A stretch of 64,000 nucleotides of DNA from JAABRU01 sp041390465 (lineage in GTDB: Bacteria > Desulfobacterota > Desulfobacteria > Desulfobacterales > Desulfococcaceae): NCBI GenBank assembly GCA_041390465.1, contig JAWKPW010000002.1, forward strand, positions 71,794-135,793, read 5' to 3'. Below the pieces are notes generated by a model that saw nothing but the letters and a program-made list of their open reading frames with translations, was not told the origin of the DNA and searched no databases. This document shows positions 8,984 to 17,989 of this stretch, one piece after another. Position numbers and translations under genes: made by a program. Position 1 is the first letter of the stretch. Each line of letters starts with the position of its first letter.

Positions 8984-9762
8984 AAGAAATTGATGCAGAC
9001 AAAATTGCCCAACTGCCCGGCAGAAGACTGGGGGCAGGAGAAACCTTCTGTTTCCGCTGCCATCCGGATATTGGATGTTTTAATTTATGCTGCCGGAATC
9101 TCAATCTTTTTCTTTATCCCTATGATGTCGTGCGCCTGAAAGCGGGGCTGGGGATTTCCTCGGATCAGTTTCTGGAAGATTATACGGACGCTGTACTGCG
9201 GGAAGGCGCAAATTTTCCGGAAGTCCTGCTGCGCATGGCCGACAATGCGGAAAAAACCTGCCCCTTTCTCACAGATGCCGGATGTTCCGTCTATCCGGAT
9301 CGGCCGGACGCGTGCCGATCCTTTCCGGTGGAATACGGAATTTTCTTTGATGACAGGGGAAAATCCCAACTTCTGTCTTTTTTCAGACCGCCGGATTTCT
9401 GTCTGGGACAGAATGAAAAACAGGAATGGACAGCAGAAACCTGGGCTGATGATCAGGAAGCAAGGATGTATCAGCGCATGACAGTTCTTTGGGCAGAAAT
9501 CCGCAGCCTGTTTGGGAACAGTCCCTGGGGAAACGAAGGGCCGCAGGGACCAAAGGCAAAAATGGCTTTTATGAGCGCCTACAATATGGATCGTTTCCGG
9601 GATTTTGTTTTTCAAAGCTCTTTTCTCAAGCGTTACAAAATCAAAAATGATCATCTGATGAAATTCCGGAGAAGCGACACGGAACTGCTGAAACTGGGAT
9701 TTGACTGGATTCGGTTTTATCTCTGGGGAATAAAGCCGGAATATTTCAAAGTCAGAACCTGA
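8980..9762 (+). CDS. YkgJ-family cysteine-cluster protein (second copy)
   Basis: A 260-residue protein with the same class of cysteine clusters: CFRCHPDIGCFNLCC near residues 24-38 and CPFLTDAGCSVYPDRPDAC near residues 91-109. The remainder is not similar to its neighbour, so they are diverged paralogues, perhaps a heteromeric pair. The C-terminal 70 residues (from KAKMAFMSAY) are duplicated at 12,768-12,978 as the left end of the large imperfect duplication. A hairpin with arms CAGATTC/GAATCTG lies immediately downstream (9764-9793). Confidence 0.8.
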   Translation: MKEIDADKIAQLPGRRLGAGETFCFRCHPDIGCFNLCCRNLNLFLYPYDVVRLKAGLGISSDQFLEDYTDAVLREGANFPEVLLRMADNAEKTCPFLTDAGCSVYPDRPDACRSFPVEYGIFFDDRGKSQLLSFFRPPDFCLGQNEKQEWTAETWADDQEARMYQRMTVLWAEIRSLFGNSPWGNEGPQGPKAKMAFMSAYNMDRFRDFVFQSSFLKRYKIKNDHLMKFRRSDTELLKLGFDWIRFYLWGIKPEYFKVRT

Positions 9763-9829
9763 GGGCAGATTCGAGTTGCGAAATTGGAATCTGGAACAAC
9801 AATAACATCATTGCAAAAAGGAGGATCAA

Positions 9830-10597
9830 ATGAGAAAGAATGTGCTGTTTGTCATCATGGCGTTTTTTTTGCTTGCAGGCAACGGATTTTCCCATGAAAT
9901 AACTGTCAGAGTGCCTGAAGGCAACACCTATCCCCCGTTTTTTCTGCAGAATGAAAAGGGAGAGTGGGGAGGATTGTCCATTGAACTGACACAGGCCCTG
10001 CTTGCAGAAGCCGGTTATACGCCGGTTTACAAGGCTGTTCCGTTTGGACGGGCAATCACCTACATGCAGGAAGGCAAAATTGATATGATGCTGAACATGA
10101 CGATTACAGAAGAACGGAAATCCTTTATGAATTTTATCGGCCCCCAGTTGGATGAGACCATTGTGCTGGTTGTCAGAAAGGATTCCGATTTTGCCATCAC
10201 CTCGCTGGATGATCTGAAAAAGCTGCCAAAATCCATTGGGGTGGAACGGGGAAGGGTATATGGAACGAGTTTTGAGGAAAAACGGGCAGCGGATGAAGAG
10301 CTGAAAAGCAAACTCGCGGAAGTGACAGAGGTGGATTCAAATGAAAAACTGCTGGAAGCTGATCGCATCAGCGGTTTTCTCGGTTTTGGCTACAACACCT
10401 TTTATCAAATCAGAAACAATCCCCTTTATAAGAACTTCAAGGTGCATCCCTTTGTCATCAGTCAGGACTGGGTGCATTTCGGATTCTCAAAACAGTCTGT
10501 TTCTGAGGACATGCTTCAGAAGCTCCGGACGGCATATGAGCAGATAAAAGAGAAAGGAAGGTTTGAGGAAATCAGGCAGAAATATCTTGTGCAGTAA
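9830..10597 (+). CDS. Periplasmic solute-binding protein, family 3
   Basis: A 255-residue secreted protein: signal peptide residues 1-22 (ending AGNGFS), then an extracellular solute-binding family 3 fold (PPFFLQNEKGEWGGLSIELT, RAITYMQEGKIDMMLNMT, LVVRKDSDFAITSLDDLKK). It likely binds an amino acid or similar small polar ligand. No ABC permease or ATPase is adjacent; the next gene is a chemoreceptor, so it may serve sensing rather than uptake. The start has a strong AAGGAGG. The whole gene recurs at 13,043-13,809 with many indels; this copy is intact. Confidence 0.85.
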   Translation: MRKNVLFVIMAFFLLAGNGFSHEITVRVPEGNTYPPFFLQNEKGEWGGLSIELTQALLAEAGYTPVYKAVPFGRAITYMQEGKIDMMLNMTITEERKSFMNFIGPQLDETIVLVVRKDSDFAITSLDDLKKLPKSIGVERGRVYGTSFEEKRAADEELKSKLAEVTEVDSNEKLLEADRISGFLGFGYNTFYQIRNNPLYKNFKVHPFVISQDWVHFGFSKQSVSEDMLQKLRTAYEQIKEKGRFEEIRQKYLVQ

Positions 10598-10670
10598 CAC
10601 GCTGCGGCAGTTCTGAACAATTGATGCACAGCCCGAAGCAGTGTGGGCAGGCGAAATTTTTCGCGTATTC

Positions 10671-10706
10671 AAAAAACCGGATTTTTCGGAAAAATCCGGT
10701 TTTTCT
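10671..10706. repeat. CCGG palindromic repeat, copy 1
   Basis: A near-perfect inverted repeat with arms AAAACCGGATTTTT and AAAAATCCGGTTTT around CGG, 70 bp after the solute-binding gene. The T-rich arms could terminate transcription in both directions. Member of a dispersed family (see 10961, 12548, 19606, 38311, 48357, 55513). Confidence 0.85.
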
Positions 10707-10713
10707 GAATAGG

Positions 10714-10853
10714 TTATACCAATTCACCATTGACCTGATGCAGGCCGCAGATGATCCGAAGGAGTGCAAAAATTAAGCGGAGCGGTTTTTTGCACACACA
10801 GAACTGCGGAAAAACTGACAATATTGGATCAAACCAATGGAGAATCGGTATTG
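10714..10853. repeat. MITE-like element with terminal inverted repeats
   Basis: A 140-bp non-coding element bounded by ATACCAATTCACCATTGA on the left and its near-complement CAATGGAGAATCGGTAT on the right. The same termini bound other intergenic elements in this window. No ORF inside. Confidence 0.65.
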
Positions 10854-10960
10854 CATTGAGGGCGGGGGAGTTCCGAACATTTGGCACTCCGGTACAGTTC
10901 TTTCTGAATGTGAAAGAATTTAAGTAAGGCTCCATAACTTTTCGGGTGCAAAGTTTTCAG

Positions 10961-10995
10961 AACAACCGGATTTTTTCGGAAAAATCCGGTTGTTT
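10961..10995. repeat. CCGG palindromic repeat, copy 2
   Basis: Arms AACAACCGGATTTTTT and AAAAATCCGGTTGTTT, nested in a wider GTTTTCAG...CTGAAAAC palindrome, 60 bp upstream of the chemoreceptor start. Between it and the solute-binding gene the DNA holds only repeats. Confidence 0.85.
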
Positions 10996-11056
10996 ATACC
11001 TGAAAACTTTCGGTTGGGCACTTATTTGACAAATTCAATAAGGAGAAAGGCAATAT

Positions 11057-12418
11057 ATGACAGAAATATCTGACAATCGCTGGCGGGCAGGCATTCAGGT
11101 GAAACTGAGTCTGATACTGATCCTTGCAATCACATCGGTTCTGAGCGGATTTTCCCTGTTTTATTATTGCAAAACAAAATCGGCCATGCAAAAGGAACTG
11201 TGCTGCCAGGCTGATTTTTTTGCTGAAAATCTTTCCGCAAGTCTGTCGATGCCCTTATGGGAAATGAGGGAGAATCTCATTGAAAATATTATAGATTCAG
11301 CAATGCTTGAAAAACAGATATTTGCTGTTCTCATAAAAAATGAGAAAAAGACAGTCTATGGCAAAAAAAGAGACAGCAGTTGGAATATTGTCGGAACCTC
11401 TGATGTCATATCAGGAAATTACTGCGTGAGAAGCAAGGCCGTTGCCTCAAAGGATGAGGAAAATCTGGGCACTGTGGAAGTTTATATGACTTGGAAATTT
11501 TTGCAGAAGGAGCTTGATCGTTCCGCAGTCGGCATGTTTGCCGTGTGTGTTGCTGTCAATATGTTTCTGTTTTTCATCACGTTTTTCAGTCTGAAAAAAT
11601 GGGTAATCCTTCCAGTCACGCATGTTATCAGGGGAATAAGCAGGGGAACTGAACAGATATTTTCTTCTTCCGGACAGGTGGCTTCCGCCAGCCAGTTGCT
11701 TGCACAGGGAAATTCTGCGCAGGCAGAGGCAAGTGAGAACATCTCATCCTCTTTGGAGAAAATTTCAGACATGGCAAAACAGAATGCGGACAGCGCTGCC
11801 CGGTCAGACAGCTTTATGAAAGAAGTCACAAATATTATTGGGAAAGCCATTGATTCCATGAACAGACTGAAAGATTCAATGGAAAACATTGTCAGTGCGG
11901 GAAAGGCAACTTCCGGGCTGGTGAAAACCATTGATGAAATTGCCTTTCAGACCAATCTTCTGGCACTGAATGCGGCTGTTGAGGCAGCCAGGGCAGGTGA
12001 GGCAGGCGGAGGGTTTGCAGTGGTCGCGGGAGAAGTGAAAAATCTGGCAACACGGGCATCCGAAGCTGCCCGAAACACATCTTCTCTGATTGAAGACACA
12101 TTGGCAAAGATAGAGACCGGCGGAAGGATTGCCTTGGAAACCCGTGAGAATTTCAGTGAAACCGCTGCGTATACGAACAAGGTGGGGGAACTGACTTCCC
12201 GGATTGCGCAGACCTCCAAAGATCAGTCTCACAGGATTGCACAGTTGAACCATGCGGTAAGAGAAATTGACAAACTGATTCAGAACAATGCGGCTGATGC
12301 AGAGGAGACGGCTTCCGCTTCCGCAGAAATGAATGCACAGGTTGAAAAAATAAAAACCTTTGCAAATGAGCTGATCCTTCTGACAGGGAAAAAGCATATC
12401 GAATCAGGCTCGCCGTGA
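11057..12418 (+). CDS. Methyl-accepting chemotaxis protein
   Basis: A 453-residue chemoreceptor: transmembrane helix at about residues 13-35, a periplasmic region of about 120 residues, a second transmembrane helix (FAVCVAVNMFLFFITFFSL, about residues 157-175), then the cytoplasmic coiled coil. The signalling tip is DEIAFQTNLLALNAAVEAAR near residue 293, followed by VVAGEVKNLATRA. No obvious HAMP domain lies after TM2. The small sensing domain and the adjacent solute-binding protein suggest detection through a binding protein; that is inference. RBS AAGGAGAAA precedes the ATG. A broken copy lies at 14,264-15,635. Confidence 0.9.
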   Translation: MTEISDNRWRAGIQVKLSLILILAITSVLSGFSLFYYCKTKSAMQKELCCQADFFAENLSASLSMPLWEMRENLIENIIDSAMLEKQIFAVLIKNEKKTVYGKKRDSSWNIVGTSDVISGNYCVRSKAVASKDEENLGTVEVYMTWKFLQKELDRSAVGMFAVCVAVNMFLFFITFFSLKKWVILPVTHVIRGISRGTEQIFSSSGQVASASQLLAQGNSAQAEASENISSSLEKISDMAKQNADSAARSDSFMKEVTNIIGKAIDSMNRLKDSMENIVSAGKATSGLVKTIDEIAFQTNLLALNAAVEAARAGEAGGGFAVVAGEVKNLATRASEAARNTSSLIEDTLAKIETGGRIALETRENFSETAAYTNKVGELTSRIAQTSKDQSHRIAQLNHAVREIDKLIQNNAADAEETASASAEMNAQVEKIKTFANELILLTGKKHIESGSP

Positions 12419-12547
12419 AATTCTTGGAAAAGCCTGTCTGGGAATCCGCAGGCAGTCAGGGCACAGGCAGCAGAGGAAAAATTTGCGGGAAAACAGCCGG
12501 TACAATTTTTCTGTCCGGAATCCCCCCAGTCTTGTGAAAAACCTATG

Positions 12548-12582
12548 GAAAAAACCGGATTTTTCGGAAAAATCCGGTTTTT
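12548..12582. repeat. CCGG palindromic repeat, copy 3
   Basis: Perfect arms AAAACCGGATTTTT/AAAAATCCGGTTTT about 130 bp after the chemoreceptor stop; may act as its terminator. It precedes sequence resembling a MITE end (ATGCCAATTCTCTGTTGAAA at 12,600). Confidence 0.85.
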
Positions 12583-12767
12583 ATACAAAATTTTATGTTT
12601 CATGCCAATTCTCTGTTGAAAATATGCATATGAAACACACCCATGTCCCTCTCAGGAGGGGATTTTAAAAAAATCAGTGGATACCGATTCTTCGTTGATT
12701 TTATGCAGTGCCGCAGGTTTTTTGTGGCTGCCCTCTCTGTGGGAAACGAATGTACCGTAGGAATTTG

Positions 12768-12978
12768 CAAAGGCAAAAATGGCTTTTATGAGCGCCTACA
12801 ATATGGATCGTTTCCGGATTTTGTTTTTCAAAGCTCTTTTCTCAAGCGTTACAAAATCAAAAATGATCATCTGATGAAATTCCGGAGAAGCGACACGGAA
12901 CTGCTGAAACTGGGATTTGACTGGATTCGGTTTTATCTCTGGGGAATAAAGCCGGAATATTTCAAAGTCAGAACCTGA
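12768..12978 (+). pseudogene. Fragment of YkgJ-family gene (3' end only)
   Basis: Repeats the last 70 codons of the gene ending at 9762, with one base missing near 12,818. The upstream 5' part is absent, so this is a truncated fragment created by the duplication breakpoint. A nominal ORF from 12,643 reads through it, but its first 50 codons come from intergenic repeat sequence. Confidence 0.85.
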
Positions 12979-13042
12979 GGGCAGATCTGAGTTGCGAGAT
13001 TGGAATCTGGAACAACAATAACATTGCAAAAAGGAGGATCAA

Positions 13043-13809
13043 ATGAGAAAGAATGTGCTGTTTGTCATTCATGGCGTTTTTTTTGCTTGCAGGCAACGGA
13101 TTTTCCCATGAAATAACTGTCAGAGTGCCTGAAGCGCAACACCTATCCCCCGTTTTTTCGCGAGAATGAAAAAGGGAGAGTGGAGGATTGTCCATTGAAC
13201 TGACACAGGCCCTGCTTGCAGAAGCCGGTTACAAGCCGGTTTACAAGGCTAAACCCGTTTGGACGGGCAATCACCTACAGAGTGCAGGAAGGCAAAATTG
13301 ATATGATGCTGAACATGACGATTACAGAAGAAACGGAAATCCTTATGAATTTTATTCGCCCCCAGTTGGATGAGACCATTGTGCTGGTTGTCAGAAAGGA
13401 TTCCGATTTTGCCATCACCTCGATGATCCAAAGTCAGCCAAAATCCATTGGGTGGAACGGGGAAGGGTATATGGAACGAGTTTTGAGGAAAAACGGGCAA
13501 TGGATGAAGAGTTGAAAAGCAAACTCGCAAGTGACAGAGGGTATGGTGGATTCAAATGAAAACTGGTTGAGCTGATCGCATCAGCGGTTTTCTCGGTTTT
13601 GGCTACAACACCTTTATCAACCAGAAACAATCCCCTTTATAAGAACTTCAAGGTGCATCCCTTTGTCATCAGTCAGACTGGGTGCATTTCGGATTCTCAA
13701 AAACAGTCTGTTTCTGGAGGACATGCTTCAGAAGCTCCGGACGGCATATGAGCAGATAAAAGAGAAAGGAAGGTTTGAGGAAATCAGGCAGAAATATCTT
13801 GTGCAGTAA
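13043..13809 (+). pseudogene. Indel-broken second copy of solute-binding protein
   Basis: Same AAGGAGG ribosome site, ATG and stop context as the intact gene at 9830-10,597, but with an inserted T within ten codons of the start and repeated small indels after it (for example before GCAACACC and after GAATGAAAAA). No frame stays open beyond about 100 codons. The total length is almost unchanged, since insertions and deletions balance. Confidence 0.85.
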
Positions 13810-13880
13810 CACGGGCGGCAGTTCTGGAACAATTGATGCACAGCCCGAAGCAGTGGGCAGGGCGAAATTTTTCGTGCATT

Positions 13881-13917
13881 CAAAAAAATCGGATTTTTCG
13901 GAAAAATCCGGTTTTTC
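13881..13917. repeat. CCGG palindromic repeat (duplicate of copy 1)
   Basis: Corresponds to 10,671-10,706 within the duplicated block; one arm has a T for C change (AAATCGG). Confidence 0.8.
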
Positions 13918-14167
13918 TGAATAGGTTATACCAATTCACCATTGACCTGATGCAGCCTGCAGATCCGGAAGGAGTGCAAAAATTAAGCGGAGCGGTTTTT
14001 TTGCAATAATACAGAACTGCGGAAAAACTGACAATATTGATCAAACCAATGGAGAATCGGTATTGCATTGAGGGCGGGGAAACCCTGAACATTTGGCACT
14101 CCGGTACAGTTCTTTCTTGAATGTGAAAGAATTTAAGTAAGGCCCATAACTTTTTGCAAGTTTTCAG

Positions 14168-14202
14168 AACAACCGGATTTTTTCGCAAAAATCCGGTTGT
14201 TT
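14168..14202. repeat. CCGG palindromic repeat (duplicate of copy 2)
   Basis: Corresponds to 10,961-10,995; the centre reads CGCA in place of CGGA. Confidence 0.8.
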
Positions 14203-14263
14203 ATACCTGAAAACTTTCGATTGGGCACTTATTTGACAAATTCAATAAGGAGAAAGGCAATAT

Positions 14264-15635
14264 ATGACAGAAATATCTGACAATCGTGCTGGCGGGCAGG
14301 CATTCAGGTGAAACTGAGTCTGATACTGATTCTTGTACAATCACATCGGTTCTGGAGCGGATTTTCCTGTTTTATTATTGCAAAACAAAATCGGCCATGC
14401 AAAAGGAACTGTGCTCGCCAGGTTGATTTTTTTGCTGAAAATCTTTCCCGCAAGTCTGTCGATGCCCTTATGGGAAATGAGGGAGAATCTCATTGAAAAT
14501 ATTATAGATTCAGCAATGCTTGAAAACAGATATTTGCTGTTCTCATAAAAAATGAGAAAAAGACAGTCTATGGCAAAAAAAGAGACAGCAGTTGGAATAT
14601 TGTCGGAACCTCTGGATGTCATATCAGGAAATTACTGCGTGAGAAGTAAGGCCGTTGCCTCAAAGGATGAGGAAAATCTGGGCAATTGTGGAAGCTTATA
14701 TGACTTGGAAATTTTTGCAGAAGAGCTTGATCATCCCGCATTCGGCATGTTTTGCCGTGTGTGTTGCTGTCAATATGTTTCGTTTTTCATCACGTTTTTC
14801 AGTCTGAAAATGGGTAATCCTTCCAGTCACGCATGTTATCAGGGGAATAAGCAGGGGAACTGGAACAGATATTTCCTTTTCTTTCCCGACAGGTGGCTCC
14901 CGCCAGCCAGTTGCTTGCACAGGAAGGCTCTTGCGCAGGCAGAGGCAAGTAGAGAACATCCATCCTCTTTGGAGAAAATTTCAGACATGGCAAAACAATG
15001 CGGACAGCGTCATTTTCCGGTCAGACAGCTTTATGAAAGAAGTCACAAATATTGGGAAAGCCATTGATTCCCATGAACAGACTGAAAGATTCAATGGTGA
15101 TAAAACATTGTCAGTGCGGGAAAGGCAACTTCCCGGGCTGGTGAAAACCATTGATGAAATTGCCTTCGACCAATCTTCACTGAATGCGGTTAAGCCGAGG
15201 CGCCCAGGGCAGGTGAGGCAGGCGGAGGGTTTGCAGTGGTCGCGGGAGAAGTGAAAAATCTGGCAACACGGGCATCCGAAGTCAGCCTGAAACACATCTT
15301 CTCTGATTGAAGACACATATTGGCAAAGATAGAGACCGGCGGAAGGATTGCCTTGGAAACCCGTGGAGAATTTCAGTGAAACCGTCAGCAGAGTACGAAC
15401 AAGGGGAACTGACTTCCCGGATTGCGCAGACTTCAAAGATCAGTCTCACAGGATTGCACAGTTGAACCATGCGGTAAGAGAAATTCGACAAACTGATTCA
15501 GAACAATGCTGCTGATGCAGAGGAGACGGTTCCTGCTTCCTTGCGAGAAATGAATGCACAGGTTGAAAAATAAAACCTTGCAAATGAGTTGATCCTTCTG
15601 ACAGGGAAAAGCATATCGAATCAGGCTCGCCGTGA
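14264..15635 (+). pseudogene. Indel-broken second copy of chemoreceptor
   Basis: Duplicates 11,057-12,418. A two-base insertion follows the eighth codon (AATCGTGCTGG against AATCGCTGG) and further indels recur throughout, including inside the otherwise invariant signalling tip, where GCCTTTCAGACC has become GCCTTCGACC. The signalling tip is normally the most conserved part of the family, so indels there argue against selection and for either recent decay or sequencing error. Confidence 0.85.
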
Positions 15636-15766
15636 AATTCTCTTGGAAAAGCTCAATCTGGGAATCCGCAGGCAGTCAGGGCAATAGCGGGCCGGAGGAA
15701 AAATTTGCGGGAAAACAGCCGGTACAATTTTTCTGTCCGAATCCCAGTCTTTTGAAAAACCTTATG

Positions 15767-15798
15767 GAAAAACCGGATTTTTCGAAAATCCGGTTTTT
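15767..15798. repeat. CCGG palindromic repeat (duplicate of copy 3)
   Basis: Corresponds to 12,548-12,582 with two bases lost at the centre. Confidence 0.8.
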
Positions 15799-15989
15799 AT
15801 ACAAAATTTTATGTTTCATGCCAATTCTCTGTTGAAAATATGTACATGAAACACACCCATGTCCCTCTCAGAGGGGATTTCTTAAAAATCAGTGGATACC
15901 GATTCTTCGTTGATTTTATGCAGTGCCGCAGGTTTTTTGTGGCTGCCCTCTCTGTGTCCTTTGCGGCAAAACAAATCCGGCGGAAAGCA

Positions 15990-16040
15990 TGGTTTCAAAG
16001 GAGAATCGGTATTATACCGAATCGCCATTGATTTGTTCAA
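15990..16040. repeat. MITE end junction
   Basis: GGTTTCAAAGGAGAATCGGTATTATACCGAATCGCCATTGAT: two terminal inverted repeats of the MITE-like family abut head to head here, just past the end of the duplication. A further end (TTCAATGGAGAATCGGTATT) lies at 16,191-16,210. Confidence 0.6.
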
Positions 16041-16085
16041 TATAAGTATAGTGTTTAAGATAATTTGGGGGTTCTTATGCAGGTT

Positions 16086-16165
16086 CTGCGTAGGTTGGGG
16101 TGAGGAACGAACCCCAACAAATTCAAAGTGTTGGGGTTCACTGCATTCACCCCGGCCTGCACAAT
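16086..16165. repeat. GTTGGGGTT/AACCCCAAC palindromic element
   Basis: GTAGGTTGGGGTGAGGAACGAACCCCAAC is followed by GTGTTGGGGTTCACTGC and CACCCCGGCCTGC, making a two-hairpin unit. It closely resembles a short palindromic repeat found between genes in many unrelated bacteria, usually written around TTGGGTTGAGCGAAGCG. Non-coding. Confidence 0.7.
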
Positions 16166-16208
16166 AATATTATCTGAAAGTCTGTATGTTTTCAATGGAG
16201 AATCGGTA

Positions 16209-17356
16209 TTACAGGCCAGCAACTGGATTCACAGCAAACTGCGGCCCCTTCTTTATCCTGATATTCAAAAACAAAACCTCGGCACAGCATTGACGCATAT
16301 TCTCTTCGCCTGCTAAGGGACTGATTTTCTTCATGATTTCCAGCACCATATCCTTTTCATGCGGCAAAATTTTTTCTCTCATAAGCTCATCCCGTCCTTC
16401 CAAAGACTTCGAGCGTATTGAGGAAAAGGCGGGATCCGCTTTCCAGGCAGTGAAAAACAGACGCATGAGTGTGCGCACACTGCCTCCGCTCATGCGGCAG
16501 AGGGTTTCAGCAGTTGCGCTTTTTCAAATACCGTCTCAGCCATTTTTGATATGCTCCGCCCCATCTCGTATTCGGAAAAACCCGTGTCATCACAGTATGT
16601 TTCAGCAGATGCAGACCTTTTTCGCAAACTTGCCTCTGAGCAGAACCGGAACCATTGCCAGCACTTTGGGTTTGGAAAAATGTCATTTGAGATTTTCCGA
16701 TTCATCAGAATACACCATGCTCAGGGGAGCGGTCAATGATGGTATGGCAGTCGAGATTTCTTTGAAGGTTTTCAGCATGTCGCTTTCATATTTCTGACGA
16801 TGCTCCAGCCCATCCGCAATCGGGCACAAGGCCCGGCTTTCCCTTTTCTCTGCATTTGTTTTGCAATGGCAAAAATTTCTTTGTTGATCCGCTCCATGCT
16901 TCTGTCCGGTCCGGATTCCGGTCTGTCGGCTTCGGCGCCTGTATGACCGGGCACTGAACCATTCCCGTTCAAGCAGACTTTATCCAGCTTTCGGACAGCG
17001 GCAGCAGCAGATCGTTGATGCTGTCTGTTTCCGCTTTGCTGGTTGTATGCGGCATAAATCAACATGGAAGCCGTCATCCTCCAGTCTTTTTTCAGCCGCA
17101 GCAGTCTCCGTGGATTTGCCGTACTCGCATGACCGGTGAAAATCTGAAAAGAAGGTTCATCTGAAAGTGCTATGGTGCGTCTGATTTCCTGAATCAGGCT
17201 CCGGAACGCACAGAGGAAAAATCCGATAGTATTTCTGATCTTCTCGCTTTGGATATATCCCAGTGTGCAGGTTGGATTGCAGACCCGGAAAAGCTGTTTC
17301 ACCCAATCTCTGCTTTCCGCTGTATCTTCTTCTGGACTGAAACAGGTGTGCTGCAT
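16209..17356 (-). pseudogene. Frameshifted P-loop ATPase (STAND/AAA-like)
   Basis: Reading across frames from the ATG at 17,356 gives MQHTCFSPEEDTAESRDWV, then IQEIRRTIALSDEPSFQIF and a Walker A of type TGHASTGKSTE near 17,125, followed by LRLKKDLEDDGFH. The F-T-G-H-x-x-x-G-K-S-T-E-L motif typifies a family of large ATP-binding proteins annotated only as ATPases. The C-terminal part (MRQCCAEVLFLNIRIK to the stop at 16,209) is open. At least six indels interrupt it. It begins at the end of the alpha/beta hydrolase gene. Function unknown; length about 380 codons. Confidence 0.55.
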
Positions 17357-17966
17357 GGTCCCAGATTTCTTTCAGAAAATCCTGTTCATTGAGTGAGATA
17401 CTGTAAAAATGATTGCAATCTGGGAATGACTTCCAGAACCGCATCCGGATGGGCAATTGTCTGAGCATATTCCGGACATTTTCTACAGATGCAAATTCAT
17501 CCCGGTCCCGCACACGGCCAGACAGGACAGGGAATCGGGTGCACATCTTCAAAACGCGCCAAATCCACAGGCGGGCGATACCATGAGATATGCGGCAAAT
17601 CTTTTTCCGCTTTGCAGTCAATATGGGCATTGACCTTTAAGTCCCGAAAGAATATCCGGGCTGTCCCCACCTCTTTTATGCCCTATGCATACAGATACGA
17701 TGCTGCCCGGACATCTGTCTGCCTTCCCTTCCTCCTTTTTCATCATGCACTCCCGCACTGTTGGCCCACGCCCCTGAAATTGAACCGCAGGGTGGTATAT
17801 CCTTTTTCCGGCAACCTCCAGAATGGTCTTTGACTATTATACTGTCCATGTCCCCTCCGTACAGAGGATGCGGATGGGTAATGACAACCCCCTCTGTCTG
17901 TCTCGTCGCTGATCCAAAAGCCTTCCAGCCGGTATGGCCGGAATGAAACCGGATCTGTTCTTCCAT
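17350..17966 (-). pseudogene. Frameshifted alpha/beta hydrolase
   Basis: Across frames the minus strand reads MEEQIRFHSGHT, GVVITHPHPLYGGDMDS, NSAGVHDE, GYSFG, ISWYRPPVDLARFEDVHPIP, GDRDEFASVENVRNML and CNHFYS. These are the oxyanion HPHPLYGG segment, nucleophile elbow G-Y-S-F-G, acid-loop G-D-x-D and catalytic His of the short HPHPLYGG-type hydrolases of about 210 residues. ATG at 17,966 with GGAG upstream. It sits directly after the MEMO-AMMECR1 gene on the same strand. Indels, not stops by substitution, break it. Substrate unknown. Confidence 0.7.
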
Positions 17967-17989
17967 GATATTGTCTGCTCCGTGATTGA

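Larger units (their letters stand above)
12768..15956. repeat. Imperfect tandem duplication of 9,551-12,741
   Basis: A 3.19-kb block repeats 9,551-12,741 (YkgJ tail, solute-binding gene, intergenic repeats, chemoreceptor, trailing repeats) in the same orientation after a 26-bp spacer. Both boundaries are sharp (CAAAGGCAAAAATGGC at the left; CTCTCTGTG at the right). The second block differs mainly by 1-3 base insertions and deletions every few tens of bases, equally in genes and spacers, with few clean substitutions. That pattern fits uncorrected long-read sequence or a collapsed/duplicated assembly better than decay under mutation, but a real degenerate duplication cannot be excluded. Confidence 0.9.

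Noticed and set aside
12643..12978. 111-codon frame as a new gene
   Set aside because: Its first part is repeat DNA and the rest is the duplicated tail of the YkgJ-family gene.
16333..16797. 154-codon plus-strand frame
   Set aside because: Antisense to the frameshifted P-loop ATPase; no independent motif.
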